DNA of 52,123 nt, from contig NZ_BLJO01000014.1 in NCBI RefSeq assembly GCF_009932555.1, positions 673 to 52,795 of the forward strand, in the 5' to 3' direction. The translations under genes were made by a program, and so were the position numbers. This document shows, piece by piece, positions 8,920 to 17,291 of the stretch (its first letter is position 1; every line of letters begins with the position of its first letter). The notes below the pieces were generated by a model, which was not told the origin of the DNA, ran no database searches, and saw nothing but the letters and a program-made list of their open reading frames with translations. The DNA comes from Steroidobacter agaridevorans (GTDB taxonomy: Bacteria; Pseudomonadota; Gammaproteobacteria; Steroidobacterales; Steroidobacteraceae).

Positions 8920-10450
8920 GCCGCTCCACGATCCGATTCTCGCGAGCTGGCGACTTGATCATCTTGCCCTCGCCCCCGCCTGCCAGCGCGGGTTTCGAGC
9001 TGCTGCCGTTGGGCGCCGCGCTCACCACCGTTGGACAAGTTTGATTGTTGCTGGCCCGGAAGCCGAGGGCTGTCTGCAGACGCGCCTCGAGCGGATCGCC
9101 GAGCTCATTCGTGAAATCGTCCGCGACCCGACAGCCTTTGATCGTGCTGCCCGAGTCCGCGCTGCCCGGCACGAATCCATCGGAATAGTCGCCGAAGCCC
9201 GCGGCGTTGACTCCCTGGAACTGAATCGAGAAATACGTGGTGTCGCAGTTGTCCTCCGGATAGAAACCGTAAGGCTTGCCGCAAGTGGTCTCACCGATCT
9301 GGTAGACCTGCACGCCGATACCGCGCAGGCCGTTGATGATGGATTCGCTGGCCGAACAGGTATTGTTGCCAGTAATCACATAGACGCTCTCGAGATTCAG
9401 CGACGGCAGCGGCGTACCGCTGGTCACCGAAAATCCCTTCGCGGTGGAGTAAAACGGCGTAGGCGTGATCGGTTGACCGGCGGGATCGATGGTCGTGTAT
9501 CTGTCGTTGAACGCGAGTCGTTCGAACGTGCGGCCCGCGGTTCGCGTCGTGTTGGCGATCATGTAGGCCAACTCGTTCGCGATAGCGAGATAGCCGCCAC
9601 CGTTGTAGCGCAGATCGAGCACCAGGTCCTTCACGCCCGCGACACTCAGCTGGTTGATCGCCTCGACCAACTCTCGTTCCGCAGTCCCGACATGATCGTT
9701 GAACAGCAAATATCCGACCGGGCCATCGGGCTGATTGATGACGCCCCAGGCGGGCACGGGGTTATAGGTCACCGAGCTGCTGGTCATCGTGATCTGCCGC
9801 GTGCCGTTCGCGTCGCGCACCGTGAAGGTGTGCTGCTCGTTGGCCCTCTCCGGGAACAGAGCCGCGTACAGCAGGTCGACCTCCGCATCCGTGCGAATGT
9901 TTGCAACAACGATGTTGTCGGCCGCCAATATCTCGGTGCCACGCGCCACACTTTGCTGATCCGCCGCGGAGCCAGATTCGACGAACGCAGTCATGATCTG
10001 CGCGTTCGCATTGGCCCGCGGGAGCAGGACCCACTGCGCGCCATAGCCCATTTCGGCGCCCTGCTGGGACAACGCCTCCCATTCCGCGGTCGAATACGTG
10101 AAATGGAAACGATCCTTGTCGGTGCCGGTGGCAGTCTTCAGCGGGGTCTTCAATTTCTCGAAATAATCGGCGGTCGTGAAGCCGGTCGGATTGGTATCCG
10201 GCACCTCGGAGTACCAGAGATACGTCTCGTTCGTCCACGAGCGCAGAAACATGTTCTGCGCCATCGGGGTGGAACACTGGTTGGCCAGGGACGCGGAAGG
10301 CGAGTAGACGCCCGGGGTGTAACCGCCTGGCGCGTTCGATCCGCCGCCCGACGGTCCGCCGAGGGCCGGGTTACCCCCGCCGCCTCCGCCACAGCCCGCG
10401 ACTCCCCACAACGCGACTGCCAGCACTGCGCCACGCGACATCCATTCCAT
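8897..10450 (-). CDS. S41-family peptidase, predicted lipoprotein
   Basis: Predicted exported serine protease of the C-terminal-processing (S41) family. The 517-residue product has a lipoprotein signal (GVAGC, Cys20) followed by a glycine-rich linker. The first globular part (YLWYSEVPDTNPTGFTTADY) is typical of S41 proteins. A PDZ-like stretch follows (GSAADQQSVARGTEILAADN), then the protease core with LVLDLRYNGGGYLAIANELA and NNTCSASESIINGLR, whose serine in CSASE is the expected nucleophile. The chosen ATG at 10450 has GGAG 11 bases upstream; a longer reading to 10522 would bury the signal peptide. The substrate is unknown. It overlaps the 3' end of prpR by 23 bases, tail to tail. An 8-base inverted repeat lies just upstream of the start. 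Confidence 0.88.
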   Translation of the reverse strand: MEWMSRGAVLAVALWGVAGCGGGGGGNPALGGPSGGGSNAPGGYTPGVYSPSASLANQCSTPMAQNMFLRSWTNETYLWYSEVPDTNPTGFTTADYFEKLKTPLKTATGTDKDRFHFTYSTAEWEALSQQGAEMGYGAQWVLLPRANANAQIMTAFVESGSAADQQSVARGTEILAADNIVVANIRTDAEVDLLYAALFPERANEQHTFTVRDANGTRQITMTSSSVTYNPVPAWGVINQPDGPVGYLLFNDHVGTAERELVEAINQLSVAGVKDLVLDLRYNGGGYLAIANELAYMIANTTRTAGRTFERLAFNDRYTTIDPAGQPITPTPFYSTAKGFSVTSGTPLPSLNLESVYVITGNNTCSASESIINGLRGIGVQVYQIGETTCGKPYGFYPEDNCDTTYFSIQFQGVNAAGFGDYSDGFVPGSADSGSTIKGCRVADDFTNELGDPLEARLQTALGFRASNNQTCPTVVSAAPNGSSSKPALAGGGEGKMIKSPARENRIVERPRTGIAF

Positions 10451-10484
10451 GTAGAGGCCACTCCCGCTGTTTTGATAGTGCGGT

Positions 10485-10516
10485 TGTACTACATACGTCA
10501 CATCGCGAGTAGTACA
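10485..10516. repeat. 8-base inverted repeat upstream of the S41 peptidase gene
   Basis: TGTACTAC (10485-10492) and its exact complement GTAGTACA (10509-10516), separated by 16 bases and lying 35-66 bases upstream of the peptidase start. It could be an operator; no regulator gene adjoins it. Confidence 0.4.
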
Positions 10517-10549
10517 CACCACACATCCGGGGGCTTTCCGCGTCTTCGT

Positions 10550-11896
10550 TCAGCGACGACGTGGCAACAATGGCTGTGGCCCGCCTTCGATGCCGGCCAA
10601 CGCCAGGGTGGTCAGCAACAATCCTTGCGGACCGAGCCAGGCATTGACGGGCTCATACCATTCATTCAGCGAATGGGCCTTGTCGCCGATGCCGCCGCCC
10701 GAGGCGGTAATGGCCGGAATGCCCAGGCCCAGAGGCACGTTCGAATCGGTGCTGCCCGCGACCGGCATCGGGGGCTTTTGACCCAAAGCCACCATGGCGC
10801 CGATCCAGGTGGAAGCCATCAGGCTGTCGCTGCTGCCCGCTCCGGCGGGCCGGTCGCCGAGCAATGTTCGCTCGACTTTCACGGGCGCCGCTCCCCAGCG
10901 CTTGCCCTCTTCCGCGCCGGCTCGTTCAGCGGCGGCGAGAATCTGTTCTTCCAGGGCCGCCAGCGCGCTCGCGGATTCTGAACGGATATCGAGCTGCAGC
11001 TGAGCCTCCTCGGCAATCGCATTGATCGCCGTGCCGCCCGACACGATCGAAACAGTGAACGTAGTCTTCGGCTCGGTCGGCGCTTGCAGATCGGAGATCG
11101 CGCTGATCGCCCGGCCCATCGCATGCACGGCGCTGGGGGTCCCGAAATTCTCATAGCTGTGGCCGCCCGGCCCGGTGAACGTGATCTGCCAGCGATGGCT
11201 GCCGACGGCGCGCGCCACGACTTCAGACTCACCGGCCGGCAGGCGCGGCGAATCGGTGCCGTCGACGGAAATGAAGCCATCGATATCCTTCCGATCGCGG
11301 AACAATGCTTTCACGCCGCGCAGGTTGCCCAAGCCCTCCTCGCCCACGGTGGCGACGAATAAAACATCGCCTTGAGTGCGCAGTTTGTTCTCCTGCATCG
11401 AGCGCAACACAGTCAGCAGAACGGTCAAGCCGCGAGCGTCATCGCTGATACCCGCGCCATGGTAGCGATTGCCTTCCTTGCGAACCTTTACATCGGTGTC
11501 CGGGCTGAACACGGTATCGAGGTGCGCCGCCAGCACCAACGTCGCGCCATTACGGCTCGTGCCCGGTCGGCGCGCAATGACGTTGCCTTCGGAATCGGTG
11601 GCGATCTCGGTCAGGCCGAGCTCATGCAGGCGTCGCAGGTAGTCTTTGGCACGCACCTCTTCCTTGCGAGAAGGCGCCGGGATCTCGGAGATCTCGATCT
11701 GCTCCCGCAGCGTCCGTTCGTCTTCACGACGGATCTGTTCCAGCGCTGCCTTCACCGCGGGCTTGCTGCTGAGAGTCTTGAAGACAGCCTGATGCTTCGA
11801 GGCTGCGTCGGCGGCGTGCGCCTCGAACGCGAACACAGCGCTGAGCAGACACACCACACTGGCGAACTTCACGCTGCACGATGTAACAACTGCCAT
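10550..11896 (-). CDS. M20-family metallopeptidase, exported
   Basis: Predicted secreted zinc dipeptidase/aminopeptidase of the M20 (PepT/CPG2-like) clan. It has 448 residues. Metal and catalytic motifs are in order: AAHLDTVF (first metal His and catalytic Asp), GAGISDDARG (bridging Asp), VGEEGLGN (catalytic Glu pair), SVDGTD, the dimerisation domain with GPGGHSYENFG, and AHSLNEWYEP (last metal His). The N-terminus has a signal peptide ending near FAFEAHA. An in-frame GTG eight codons after the first ATG would give a shorter, more typical signal (MKFASVVCLLSAVFA), so the start is uncertain. It is followed 99 bases later by the S41 peptidase gene on the same strand. The substrate cannot be told from sequence. 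Confidence 0.88.
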   Translation of the reverse strand: MAVVTSCSVKFASVVCLLSAVFAFEAHAADAASKHQAVFKTLSSKPAVKAALEQIRREDERTLREQIEISEIPAPSRKEEVRAKDYLRRLHELGLTEIATDSEGNVIARRPGTSRNGATLVLAAHLDTVFSPDTDVKVRKEGNRYHGAGISDDARGLTVLLTVLRSMQENKLRTQGDVLFVATVGEEGLGNLRGVKALFRDRKDIDGFISVDGTDSPRLPAGESEVVARAVGSHRWQITFTGPGGHSYENFGTPSAVHAMGRAISAISDLQAPTEPKTTFTVSIVSGGTAINAIAEEAQLQLDIRSESASALAALEEQILAAAERAGAEEGKRWGAAPVKVERTLLGDRPAGAGSSDSLMASTWIGAMVALGQKPPMPVAGSTDSNVPLGLGIPAITASGGGIGDKAHSLNEWYEPVNAWLGPQGLLLTTLALAGIEGGPQPLLPRRR

Positions 11897-11941
11897 GAGC
11901 TTCGATTCCGTCTGGGCGCCTGGCGGCGGATCGCGGAATCA

Positions 11942-11973
11942 TAGCCCGCGCCATGCACCGATGGCGCGGGCTA
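11942..11973 (-). terminator. Hairpin terminator after the flotillin operon
   Basis: A perfect 13-base-pair stem (TAGCCCGCGCCAT and its complement) around the 6-base loop GCACCG, starting 16 bases after the flotillin stop. No clear T-run follows on the minus strand, so termination strength is uncertain. Confidence 0.6.
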
Positions 11974-11988
11974 GTCATCAGCCCGACA

Positions 11989-13662
11989 TTACGATGGCAG
12001 CGGCACCGGCGGAGCCGCAGGTTGGGCAATGGCCGACGTGGCCTTCACCAGTCCATCCAAGCCGTTGCCGGACAGCCCCACTTCCTTGATCAGCTGATCG
12101 ACCACCGGTGCATAAGCGCGATATTTCAGAGCCGCGCCCACCGCTTGCTCGGCGAGGTTGCCCGAGCCATTGCCGAGCGTCGGCTCGCCCGCCTGCGCAC
12201 CGGCGGCGCCGGTGTTGAGACCGTCGACCTGCATGATCCGGATCGAGTCGATGTTCTGCATCGGCCGCACCGCCTCTTCGATGATCTTCGGCAGCGCCTG
12301 GATCAACGCCAGCTTTTCCTGCAGCGAGACCTGCGCATTCGAGAGCGTGTTGATGGCCTCGTTCAAAGCGCGCTTGCCGGCCGCTTCCGCTTCGTAATTT
12401 TCGCGGTTCGCCTTGGCGAGCGTACGGATCGCATCGGCCTTCGCCTCCGACGCTTCTTTTTCCGCGAGCGCCGACACCTTCACGCTGATCGCCTGACGCT
12501 CCGCTTCCTGCGACGCCAGCACCAGCGTCACTTGCTTCTCACGTTCGGCCTTGGCGACTTCCTCGGCCGTCTTCACGGCCTGTTCGGACTTCACCGCTTC
12601 GGCCAAAGCCAGGTTGGCGCTGGCCTGAGCCTTGGATTGTTCCTCCGACTTCTGCGCAATCGAGATCGCTTTGTTCTGATCGGCGATCTCCGTGGCGCGC
12701 AGCTGTTCGATGGTCGCGATCTTGACCTCGCGCTCGGCTTCGACGACGCGCTGGCGCACGGCCTGTTCCTTGGCGACTTCGGCCTCACGAATCTGGCGTG
12801 CGGCGGCGATCTTCGCCTCTTCGGCTTCCCGAGAGCGCTCGGCTTGCACCTTGGCGACGATAGACTGCTGCTCGGCCTCGCGAGCCGACACTTCCTGCGA
12901 CTGCGCCAGCTCGGCGAAACGCTTCTGTCGATCGATCTCCAGCTGCAATTGCTTGGCTTCGAAGTTCTTGCGCGAGATTGCCACGGTCGTGTCCTGCTCG
13001 ATCTCGTTGCGCTCGCGGCTGCGACGCTGCGTTTGTTCGGTGAGCCGCGTCAGACCTTCGGCGTCGAACGCATTGTTGGGATCGAAAAATTGCATCGCCG
13101 TCTGGTCGATGCGGGTCAACGACACGCTCTCCAGCTCCAGACCGTTCTTCAACAGATCCTCGCTCACGGCGTTCTGCACGCCCTGGATGAAGTCCTGACG
13201 TTTGTCGAGCAGCTCCTGCATGGTCATCGACACCGCGGCGGCGCGCAGCGCGTCGACGAACTTATCCTCGACCAGCTGCGACAACTGCTCGGGATCGATC
13301 GTGCGCTGGCCCAAGGTCTGGGCGGCATTCGCAATACCTTCCTTGGTCGGCACGACCCGCACGAAGAACGCGACGACCACGTCCACGCGCATGCGGTCCT
13401 TGGTGAACAGCGAGTCCTTGCCGAAACGCGTCACTTCGAGCTTGAGCGTGTTCATGTTCACCAGGATGGTCTCGTGGAACACCGGAAAGACGATGGCGCC
13501 GCCATCCATCACCACCTTCTGCCCGCCCAGTCCGGTGCGCACGAAGGATCGCTCTTTCGAGGAGCGGCGATACAGCCGCGAGAAAATGATTCCTATGACC
13601 AGCAGCGCGAAGAACGCGATGCCCGCCAGAATCAGGTTGTCCAGGATCAGGTAGTCCGACAT
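11989..13662 (-). CDS. yqiK: Flotillin-like SPFH protein (YqiK type)
   Basis: Membrane scaffold protein of bacterial flotillin microdomains. The 557 residues comprise an N-terminal membrane segment (about residues 8-26, LILAGIAFFALLVIGIIF), an SPFH/band 7 domain (about 45-220) and a very long alanine- and glutamate-rich coiled coil (about 225-430). The C-terminus ends in a proline-rich tail. The ATG at 13662 has GGGGAG seven bases upstream; an in-frame TTG six codons earlier lies upstream of that site and is rejected. The gene follows 44 bases after a YqiJ-like OB-fold membrane protein, the same order as yqiJ-yqiK in E. coli. A strong hairpin follows its stop. Confidence 0.9.
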   Translation of the reverse strand: MSDYLILDNLILAGIAFFALLVIGIIFSRLYRRSSKERSFVRTGLGGQKVVMDGGAIVFPVFHETILVNMNTLKLEVTRFGKDSLFTKDRMRVDVVVAFFVRVVPTKEGIANAAQTLGQRTIDPEQLSQLVEDKFVDALRAAAVSMTMQELLDKRQDFIQGVQNAVSEDLLKNGLELESVSLTRIDQTAMQFFDPNNAFDAEGLTRLTEQTQRRSRERNEIEQDTTVAISRKNFEAKQLQLEIDRQKRFAELAQSQEVSAREAEQQSIVAKVQAERSREAEEAKIAAARQIREAEVAKEQAVRQRVVEAEREVKIATIEQLRATEIADQNKAISIAQKSEEQSKAQASANLALAEAVKSEQAVKTAEEVAKAEREKQVTLVLASQEAERQAISVKVSALAEKEASEAKADAIRTLAKANRENYEAEAAGKRALNEAINTLSNAQVSLQEKLALIQALPKIIEEAVRPMQNIDSIRIMQVDGLNTGAAGAQAGEPTLGNGSGNLAEQAVGAALKYRAYAPVVDQLIKEVGLSGNGLDGLVKATSAIAQPAAPPVPLPS

Positions 13663-13705
13663 TTGCTCACTCCCCAGCAATGTTGCCCATCGAAACCCGC
13701 TCGAG

Positions 13706-14335
13706 TCAGATCAGATCGGGCCAGGGATTCACGGCCCCAGCAAACCGATTTCCGGCAATGCGCTTGTTGAGCAGCACGCGTTCCCCGCTTTGAAACGTCA
13801 TGCCCTCGGCCTCCGGCTCGACCATCACATACAACATCTGTCCATGCTCGTTCGCCACCTTCGCCTGCGCCGGATAACCGGGCCGCGCGGTGCCGGTCAC
13901 GATGGTCGCGACCCGGCCGACCAGCGAATCGAACGAGACTGCATAGGTCTGATCTTGTGGAATCACGCGCGCCAGTCCCGCTCCGGCGAAGCGCACGACA
14001 GGCAACGTAATGAGGAATGCCGCAAGCGCCGAGATCGACGGCGGAGCCCAGAAACCAAACATCTGCTTTACGACCAAATTGAGCGCGAAGCCCGTCAGCG
14101 CAAAGCTCGCGAGGAACAGCACCAACAGCACGAGCGCCGGCACACGGCCGAACGAGAGCCAGCCGAGCAACTTGTCGAACACGCCCACGTGGACATCGCC
14201 AGGCTCGGGAAGCAAGTGCTGCAGCGATTGGGAGAGACTCGACCCCAGCAGCATCGCAATCCCTTCCACGATCGCGATCAGCAGGAGCAGGAACGTCGCC
14301 ACGGTGAATGGCCAGGTCTCTGGAGCGAACAGCAC
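13706..14335 (-). CDS. yqiJ: YqiJ-like inner-membrane OB-fold protein
   Basis: NfeD-like partner of the flotillin encoded downstream. The 209 residues hold an N-terminal membrane helix (TVATFLLLLIAIVEGIAMLL), a second membrane region (VPALVLLVLFLASFALTGFAL), a third (ISALAAFLITLPVVRFAGAG) and a C-terminal OB-fold (DSLVGRVATIVTGTARPGYP, QMLYVMVEPEAEG, GERVLL). The start is a judgement. The frame opens with two TTG codons, but the GTG at 14335 follows an AGGG and gives VLFAPETWPF, which aligns with the known YqiJ N-terminus. Its role is probably to stabilise or localise the flotillin. Confidence 0.82.
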   Translation of the reverse strand: MLFAPETWPFTVATFLLLLIAIVEGIAMLLGSSLSQSLQHLLPEPGDVHVGVFDKLLGWLSFGRVPALVLLVLFLASFALTGFALNLVVKQMFGFWAPPSISALAAFLITLPVVRFAGAGLARVIPQDQTYAVSFDSLVGRVATIVTGTARPGYPAQAKVANEHGQMLYVMVEPEAEGMTFQSGERVLLNKRIAGNRFAGAVNPWPDLI

Positions 14336-14347
14336 GTGTTGTTTATC

Positions 14348-14371
14348 CCTCAACAATAGAAGCCGTTGAGG
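14348..14371. repeat. Inverted repeat at the yqiJ transcription start
   Basis: CCTCAAC (14348-14354) and GTTGAGG (14365-14371), exact complements with a 10-base spacer. They lie between the predicted yqiJ -10 box and its GTG start, where an operator or leader hairpin would act. Confidence 0.35.
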
Positions 14372-14373
14372 TC

Positions 14374-14402
14374 AGTATCCGGACGGCAAGCCACCAATGC
14401 AA
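14374..14402 (-). promoter_or_regulatory. Putative sigma-70 promoter for yqiJ-yqiK
   Basis: On the minus strand: TTGCAT, 17 bases, GATACT (4 of 6 matches in each box, ideal spacing). The predicted transcription start is near 14367, about 32 bases before the GTG. Confidence 0.4.
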
Positions 14403-14467
14403 CGCACTGCCGGTGAATGGCCACACGCTACCGGCGAAATCGAGCTTGTGTCTTCAGCGGTTGTTAT

Positions 14468-14483
14468 TTTAGTATTTGCTAAA
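14468..14483. promoter_or_regulatory. Operator-like dyad upstream of arsR-type gene
   Basis: TTTAG-N6-CTAAA in an AT-rich island that ends 20 bases before the ArsR-family start. ArsR repressors commonly bind AT-rich 5-6-base dyads at their own promoters. Confidence 0.45.
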
Positions 14484-14503
14484 TTAAGCATTGGCTACAT
14501 TCC

Positions 14504-14824
14504 ATGAGCATTTTCGCGGCCCTGGCAGATCCGACCCGGCGCGGCATCGTCGAGTCATTGGCTCGCGGCGCTCTATCTTCCGGTGAAATCGCCGACCAGT
14601 TCGATATCAGCGCCTCCGCGATCTCACAGCATTTGAAAGTGCTGCGCGAGGCGCAGATGGTTCGGGTCCGCGCCGAGGCCCAGCGCCGCATTTATGAGCT
14701 CGATCCACAAGGAGTGAACGAGCTGGCAGGCTGGGTGGATGAGCTGCGGAGCTATTGGGCAACCCGATTCGATGCTCTGGAAGCCGAGCTGCGCAAACCC
14801 GCGGGCAAGTCACGCAAACGTTGA
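14504..14824 (+). CDS. ArsR-family transcriptional regulator
   Basis: Small winged-helix repressor of 106 residues. The family start MSIFAALADPTRRGIVESLA is followed by a helix-turn-helix (SSGEIADQFDISASAISQHL) and the wing (VRAEAQRRIYELDP). It lacks the CxC metal motif of arsenic sensors, so it belongs to the non-metal group usually paired with an AHSA1/SRPBCC gene, which is exactly what follows 13 bases downstream. The regulator probably controls the pair through the TTTAG-N6-CTAAA dyad just upstream. The effector is unknown. Confidence 0.9.
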   Translation: MSIFAALADPTRRGIVESLARGALSSGEIADQFDISASAISQHLKVLREAQMVRVRAEAQRRIYELDPQGVNELAGWVDELRSYWATRFDALEAELRKPAGKSRKR

Positions 14825-14837
14825 AGAGGGTGATGCG

Positions 14838-15362
14838 ATGGTTACCACGGAACTGCACGAACGCGGCGAGATGTCTAACGTTCCCTGCGTCACGTTCACT
14901 CGCCTGCTGCCGGGGCCGATCGAGCGAGTGTGGGCTTATCTCACCGATCCGACGAAGATGCCGACCTGGTACGGCAACGTGGCGCTGATCGAGCCGCGCC
15001 AAGGCGGCAAAGTTCGTCTCGTCGACGGTCACATTCGCGGCATCGTCACGCAGTGGCAACCGCCGCGAAAGCTCGTGTACACCTGGAATGTGTTCGATGG
15101 CGGCGCAGCCGAAGATGCCGTGTCTGCCTATCCCGAGTCGTATCCCACCTTCGAGCTGGAGCCGCGCGGCGAAGACGTGCTGCTGACCTTCAAGCACTTC
15201 CCCATCCTCGAGCGCTTCGTCCCTCAGAATGCGATGGGCTGGCACACCATGCTCGACATGCTGACCGCCGCACTGAACGATCAACCCATCAAGGACCGCA
15301 TCGAATATGTCACCAGGAATGCGGCGCTCTACGGCGTCGATCTGAAGAACCTGGCGCGCTGA
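14838..15362 (+). CDS. SRPBCC/AHSA1-domain protein
   Basis: Ligand-binding START-like protein of 174 residues. The beta-strand/alpha-helix pattern typical of AHSA1 proteins is visible: TFTRLLPGPIERVWAYLTDP, then the strand GKVRLVDGHIRGIVTQWQPP, then KLVYTWNVF, and the C-terminal helix NAMGWHTMLDMLTAALND. The ATG at 14838 follows GAGGG; the frame is open upstream, but only inside the arsR-type gene. Paired with that regulator. No enzymatic activity can be assigned; these proteins are thought to bind small hydrophobic ligands. Confidence 0.85.
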   Translation: MVTTELHERGEMSNVPCVTFTRLLPGPIERVWAYLTDPTKMPTWYGNVALIEPRQGGKVRLVDGHIRGIVTQWQPPRKLVYTWNVFDGGAAEDAVSAYPESYPTFELEPRGEDVLLTFKHFPILERFVPQNAMGWHTMLDMLTAALNDQPIKDRIEYVTRNAALYGVDLKNLAR

Positions 15363-15373
15363 CCTCACTGCGA

Positions 15374-15402
15374 TTGCGCTCAATTTCTGAACGACGTACA
15401 AT
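15374..15402 (+). promoter_or_regulatory. Putative sigma-70 promoter for the tetR-type operon
   Basis: TTGCGC, 17 bases, TACAAT (good -10 box). The -10 box overlaps the long inverted repeat at 15388-15417, so a bound repressor would block it. Predicted start near 15409. Confidence 0.5.
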
Positions 15403-15417
15403 TCTGCACGTCGTTCA
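15388..15417. promoter_or_regulatory. Perfect 10-base inverted repeat, likely TetR operator
   Basis: TGAACGACGT (15388-15397) and its exact complement ACGTCGTTCA (15408-15417) with a 10-base spacer, covering the -10 box and start point of the promoter and ending 15 bases before the TetR-family ATG. A terminator for the upstream gene is possible, but there is no proper T-run. Confidence 0.65.
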
Positions 15418-15432
15418 AGTTTTGTGGTTGCC

Positions 15433-16068
15433 ATGACCGAACCGGGTCGCCGCGAGCGCAAGCGTCAGGAAAAGCTGGATCACATCGCGCAGACCGCTCA
15501 TCGTCTGTTCGAGTCGCACGGCTATGACGCCGTCACCATGGAGCAGCTCGCCGTCGCTGCCGACGTGGCCAAGGGCACGCTCTACAGCCACTTCCCCGTC
15601 AAGGAAGCCGTGCTCGCGCACTGGCTCCATATGCAACTGGAGCAGGATCTCGAACAGCTCCTGCCGATCTGTCTTGCCGAGGGCAATTTCAAGCGAGGCA
15701 TGCGCAAGTTGCTCGATGCGTCGGCTGCGGGGCTCGAGCAGCATCGCGACTATATGCTTCCTTATTTGCGCTACCGGTTCGTCAATGTCGGCCAACCGCA
15801 GGCTGAGGCGAATGACGCGCGCTCCGATCTCGTGCGGGCATTCCTGGCGTTGATCACGGCCGGTCAGAAGTCCGGTGAGTTACGAGATACGCAGCCGGCG
15901 GCGCGGCTCGCCCTCTTCTTTCATTTTCTATATCTCGCCGCGCTGATGCGCTGGCTGCTCGATCCGAAGTCCGATCTGCATGAAGAGCTCGCGGGCGTGC
16001 TGGATCTGTTCTTGAAAGGCTCGCTCAAAGCGAGCGCCGCGACTGGCAAGCGCCCCTCCAAATCATGA
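15433..16068 (+). CDS. TetR-family transcriptional regulator
   Basis: Repressor of 211 residues. The N-terminal DNA-binding domain is clear (AQTAHRLFESHGYDAVTMEQ, then LAVAADVAKGTLYSHFPVKE), followed by an all-helical ligand-binding domain with an AEFR-like C-terminal part. I chose the ATG at 15433; a GTG three codons earlier is also possible. Its stop overlaps the glycosyltransferase start (ATGA), so the two are one operon. It presumably represses itself and that enzyme through the 30-base inverted repeat immediately upstream. Ligand unknown. Confidence 0.88.
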   Translation: MTEPGRRERKRQEKLDHIAQTAHRLFESHGYDAVTMEQLAVAADVAKGTLYSHFPVKEAVLAHWLHMQLEQDLEQLLPICLAEGNFKRGMRKLLDASAAGLEQHRDYMLPYLRYRFVNVGQPQAEANDARSDLVRAFLALITAGQKSGELRDTQPAARLALFFHFLYLAALMRWLLDPKSDLHEELAGVLDLFLKGSLKASAATGKRPSKS

Positions 16069-17291
16069 AATTTCTCGTTCTGACCTACGGCACGGACGGC
16101 GACACTCGACCGCTCGCGGCCTTGAGCCGCGCATTGATGGACGCCGGCCACGAAGCGCATCTGCTCGCAGATGGAGCATCGCTCGGCACAGCGACCGCGC
16201 TCGGTGTTCCCGCCACAGCAATTGCTGGCGATATCCGGCAGTCGTTGCGACACGACGGCGCGTCTGCAGGCTTGTTCGAGAAGAACAGCGTCAACAACAC
16301 GGCAAAGGAGCTGGCGCGAATCGCGAATGATAACGCCGAGCCTTGGCTCCGCTCAGCCGTGCAGTATGGTAAGGGCTGCGACGCCATCATCCTCTCGGGG
16401 CTCGCGGGTTTCGTTGGCCTGTCCGCCGCCGAGCATCTGGGTGTGAAACCGATTGGAACGGGAATGTTTCCTCTGACGCCCACCAGGGCGTTCCCCTCTC
16501 CTTTCCTGCCGCCGGGCAAACTGCCGCGCATGTTCAACCGGCTGAGTCAGAGCCTGATCAACAACCTGCTCTGGAAAGCCTTTCGCAAAGCCACGAACGA
16601 AGCTCGCGCACGCGTATGCGGATTGCCGCCACGAAAGTCGCTCTGGGTCGGGCATCCCATGTTGTATGGTGTGTCGCCCAGTTTGCTGCCTCGACCTCAC
16701 GATTGGCCGGATAACGCACTGGTCTGCGGTCAATGGCTGGTCCCCGCCAGACAATGGACTCCGCCCGACTCCCTGAATGAATTCCTCGCTGCCGGCGAGC
16801 CGCCGATCTATATCGGCTTCGGCAGCATGGGCGGCTTCGAGCCGCGGCATATGCTCGAAACCCTCGTCGATGGATTGGCCGGTCGCCGGGCGTTGTTTTA
16901 TCCGGGCTGGAGCGGCGTGGAAGTGTCGCAACTTCCAAAGAACATCTTCGTCGTCGGGGAGACACCGCACGACTGGCTGTTGCCGCGAACCTCGCTCGCC
17001 GTCCATCACGGCGGCTCCGGCACCACGCACTCGGCCGCGCGGGCCGGCATTCCTTCAGTCGTCGTGCCGTTCGCCGGCGATCAGGCGTTCTGGGCCGAAC
17101 GGCTTTATCAAGCGGGCGTCGCGGCCAAGCTGTCCAGCTGGAAAGCGTTGAATGCCGCCTCTCTCGCCGAGAGCATCCGCTTCGCGGAGCAAGCGGAAGT
17201 ACGAGCGCGCGCCCGCACGCTGGGCGAAAGGATGCGTGCGGAAGACGGCTTGACGACGGCGGTCAAAGCGATCGAAGCGCTAGTGTCCTGA
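16065..17291 (+). CDS. GT1-family glycosyltransferase (UGT/sterol glucosyltransferase-like)
   Basis: Cytoplasmic nucleotide-sugar glycosyltransferase with a GT-B fold, 408 residues. The N-terminal acceptor domain starts [20 protein letters not shown]. The C-terminal donor-binding domain has [10 protein letters not shown], the [11 protein letters not shown] segment and the donor signature [20 protein letters not shown] followed by [13 protein letters not shown]. This is the pattern of bacterial homologues of sterol 3-beta-glucosyltransferases and macrolide glycosyltransferases; lipid, rhamnolipid-like or xenobiotic acceptors are all possible. Control by the adjacent TetR gene suggests a detoxification or induced role. 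The last 12 bases overlap the convergent napC 3' end. Confidence 0.87.
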   Translation: MKFLVLTYGTDGDTRPLAALSRALMDAGHEAHLLADGASLGTATALGVPATAIAGDIRQSLRHDGASAGLFEKNSVNNTAKELARIANDNAEPWLRSAVQYGKGCDAIILSGLAGFVGLSAAEHLGVKPIGTGMFPLTPTRAFPSPFLPPGKLPRMFNRLSQSLINNLLWKAFRKATNEARARVCGLPPRKSLWVGHPMLYGVSPSLLPRPHDWPDNALVCGQWLVPARQWTPPDSLNEFLAAGEPPIYIGFGSMGGFEPRHMLETLVDGLAGRRALFYPGWSGVEVSQLPKNIFVVGETPHDWLLPRTSLAVHHGGSGTTHSAARAGIPSVVVPFAGDQAFWAERLYQAGVAAKLSSWKALNAASLAESIRFAEQAEVRARARTLGERMRAEDGLTTAVKAIEALVS

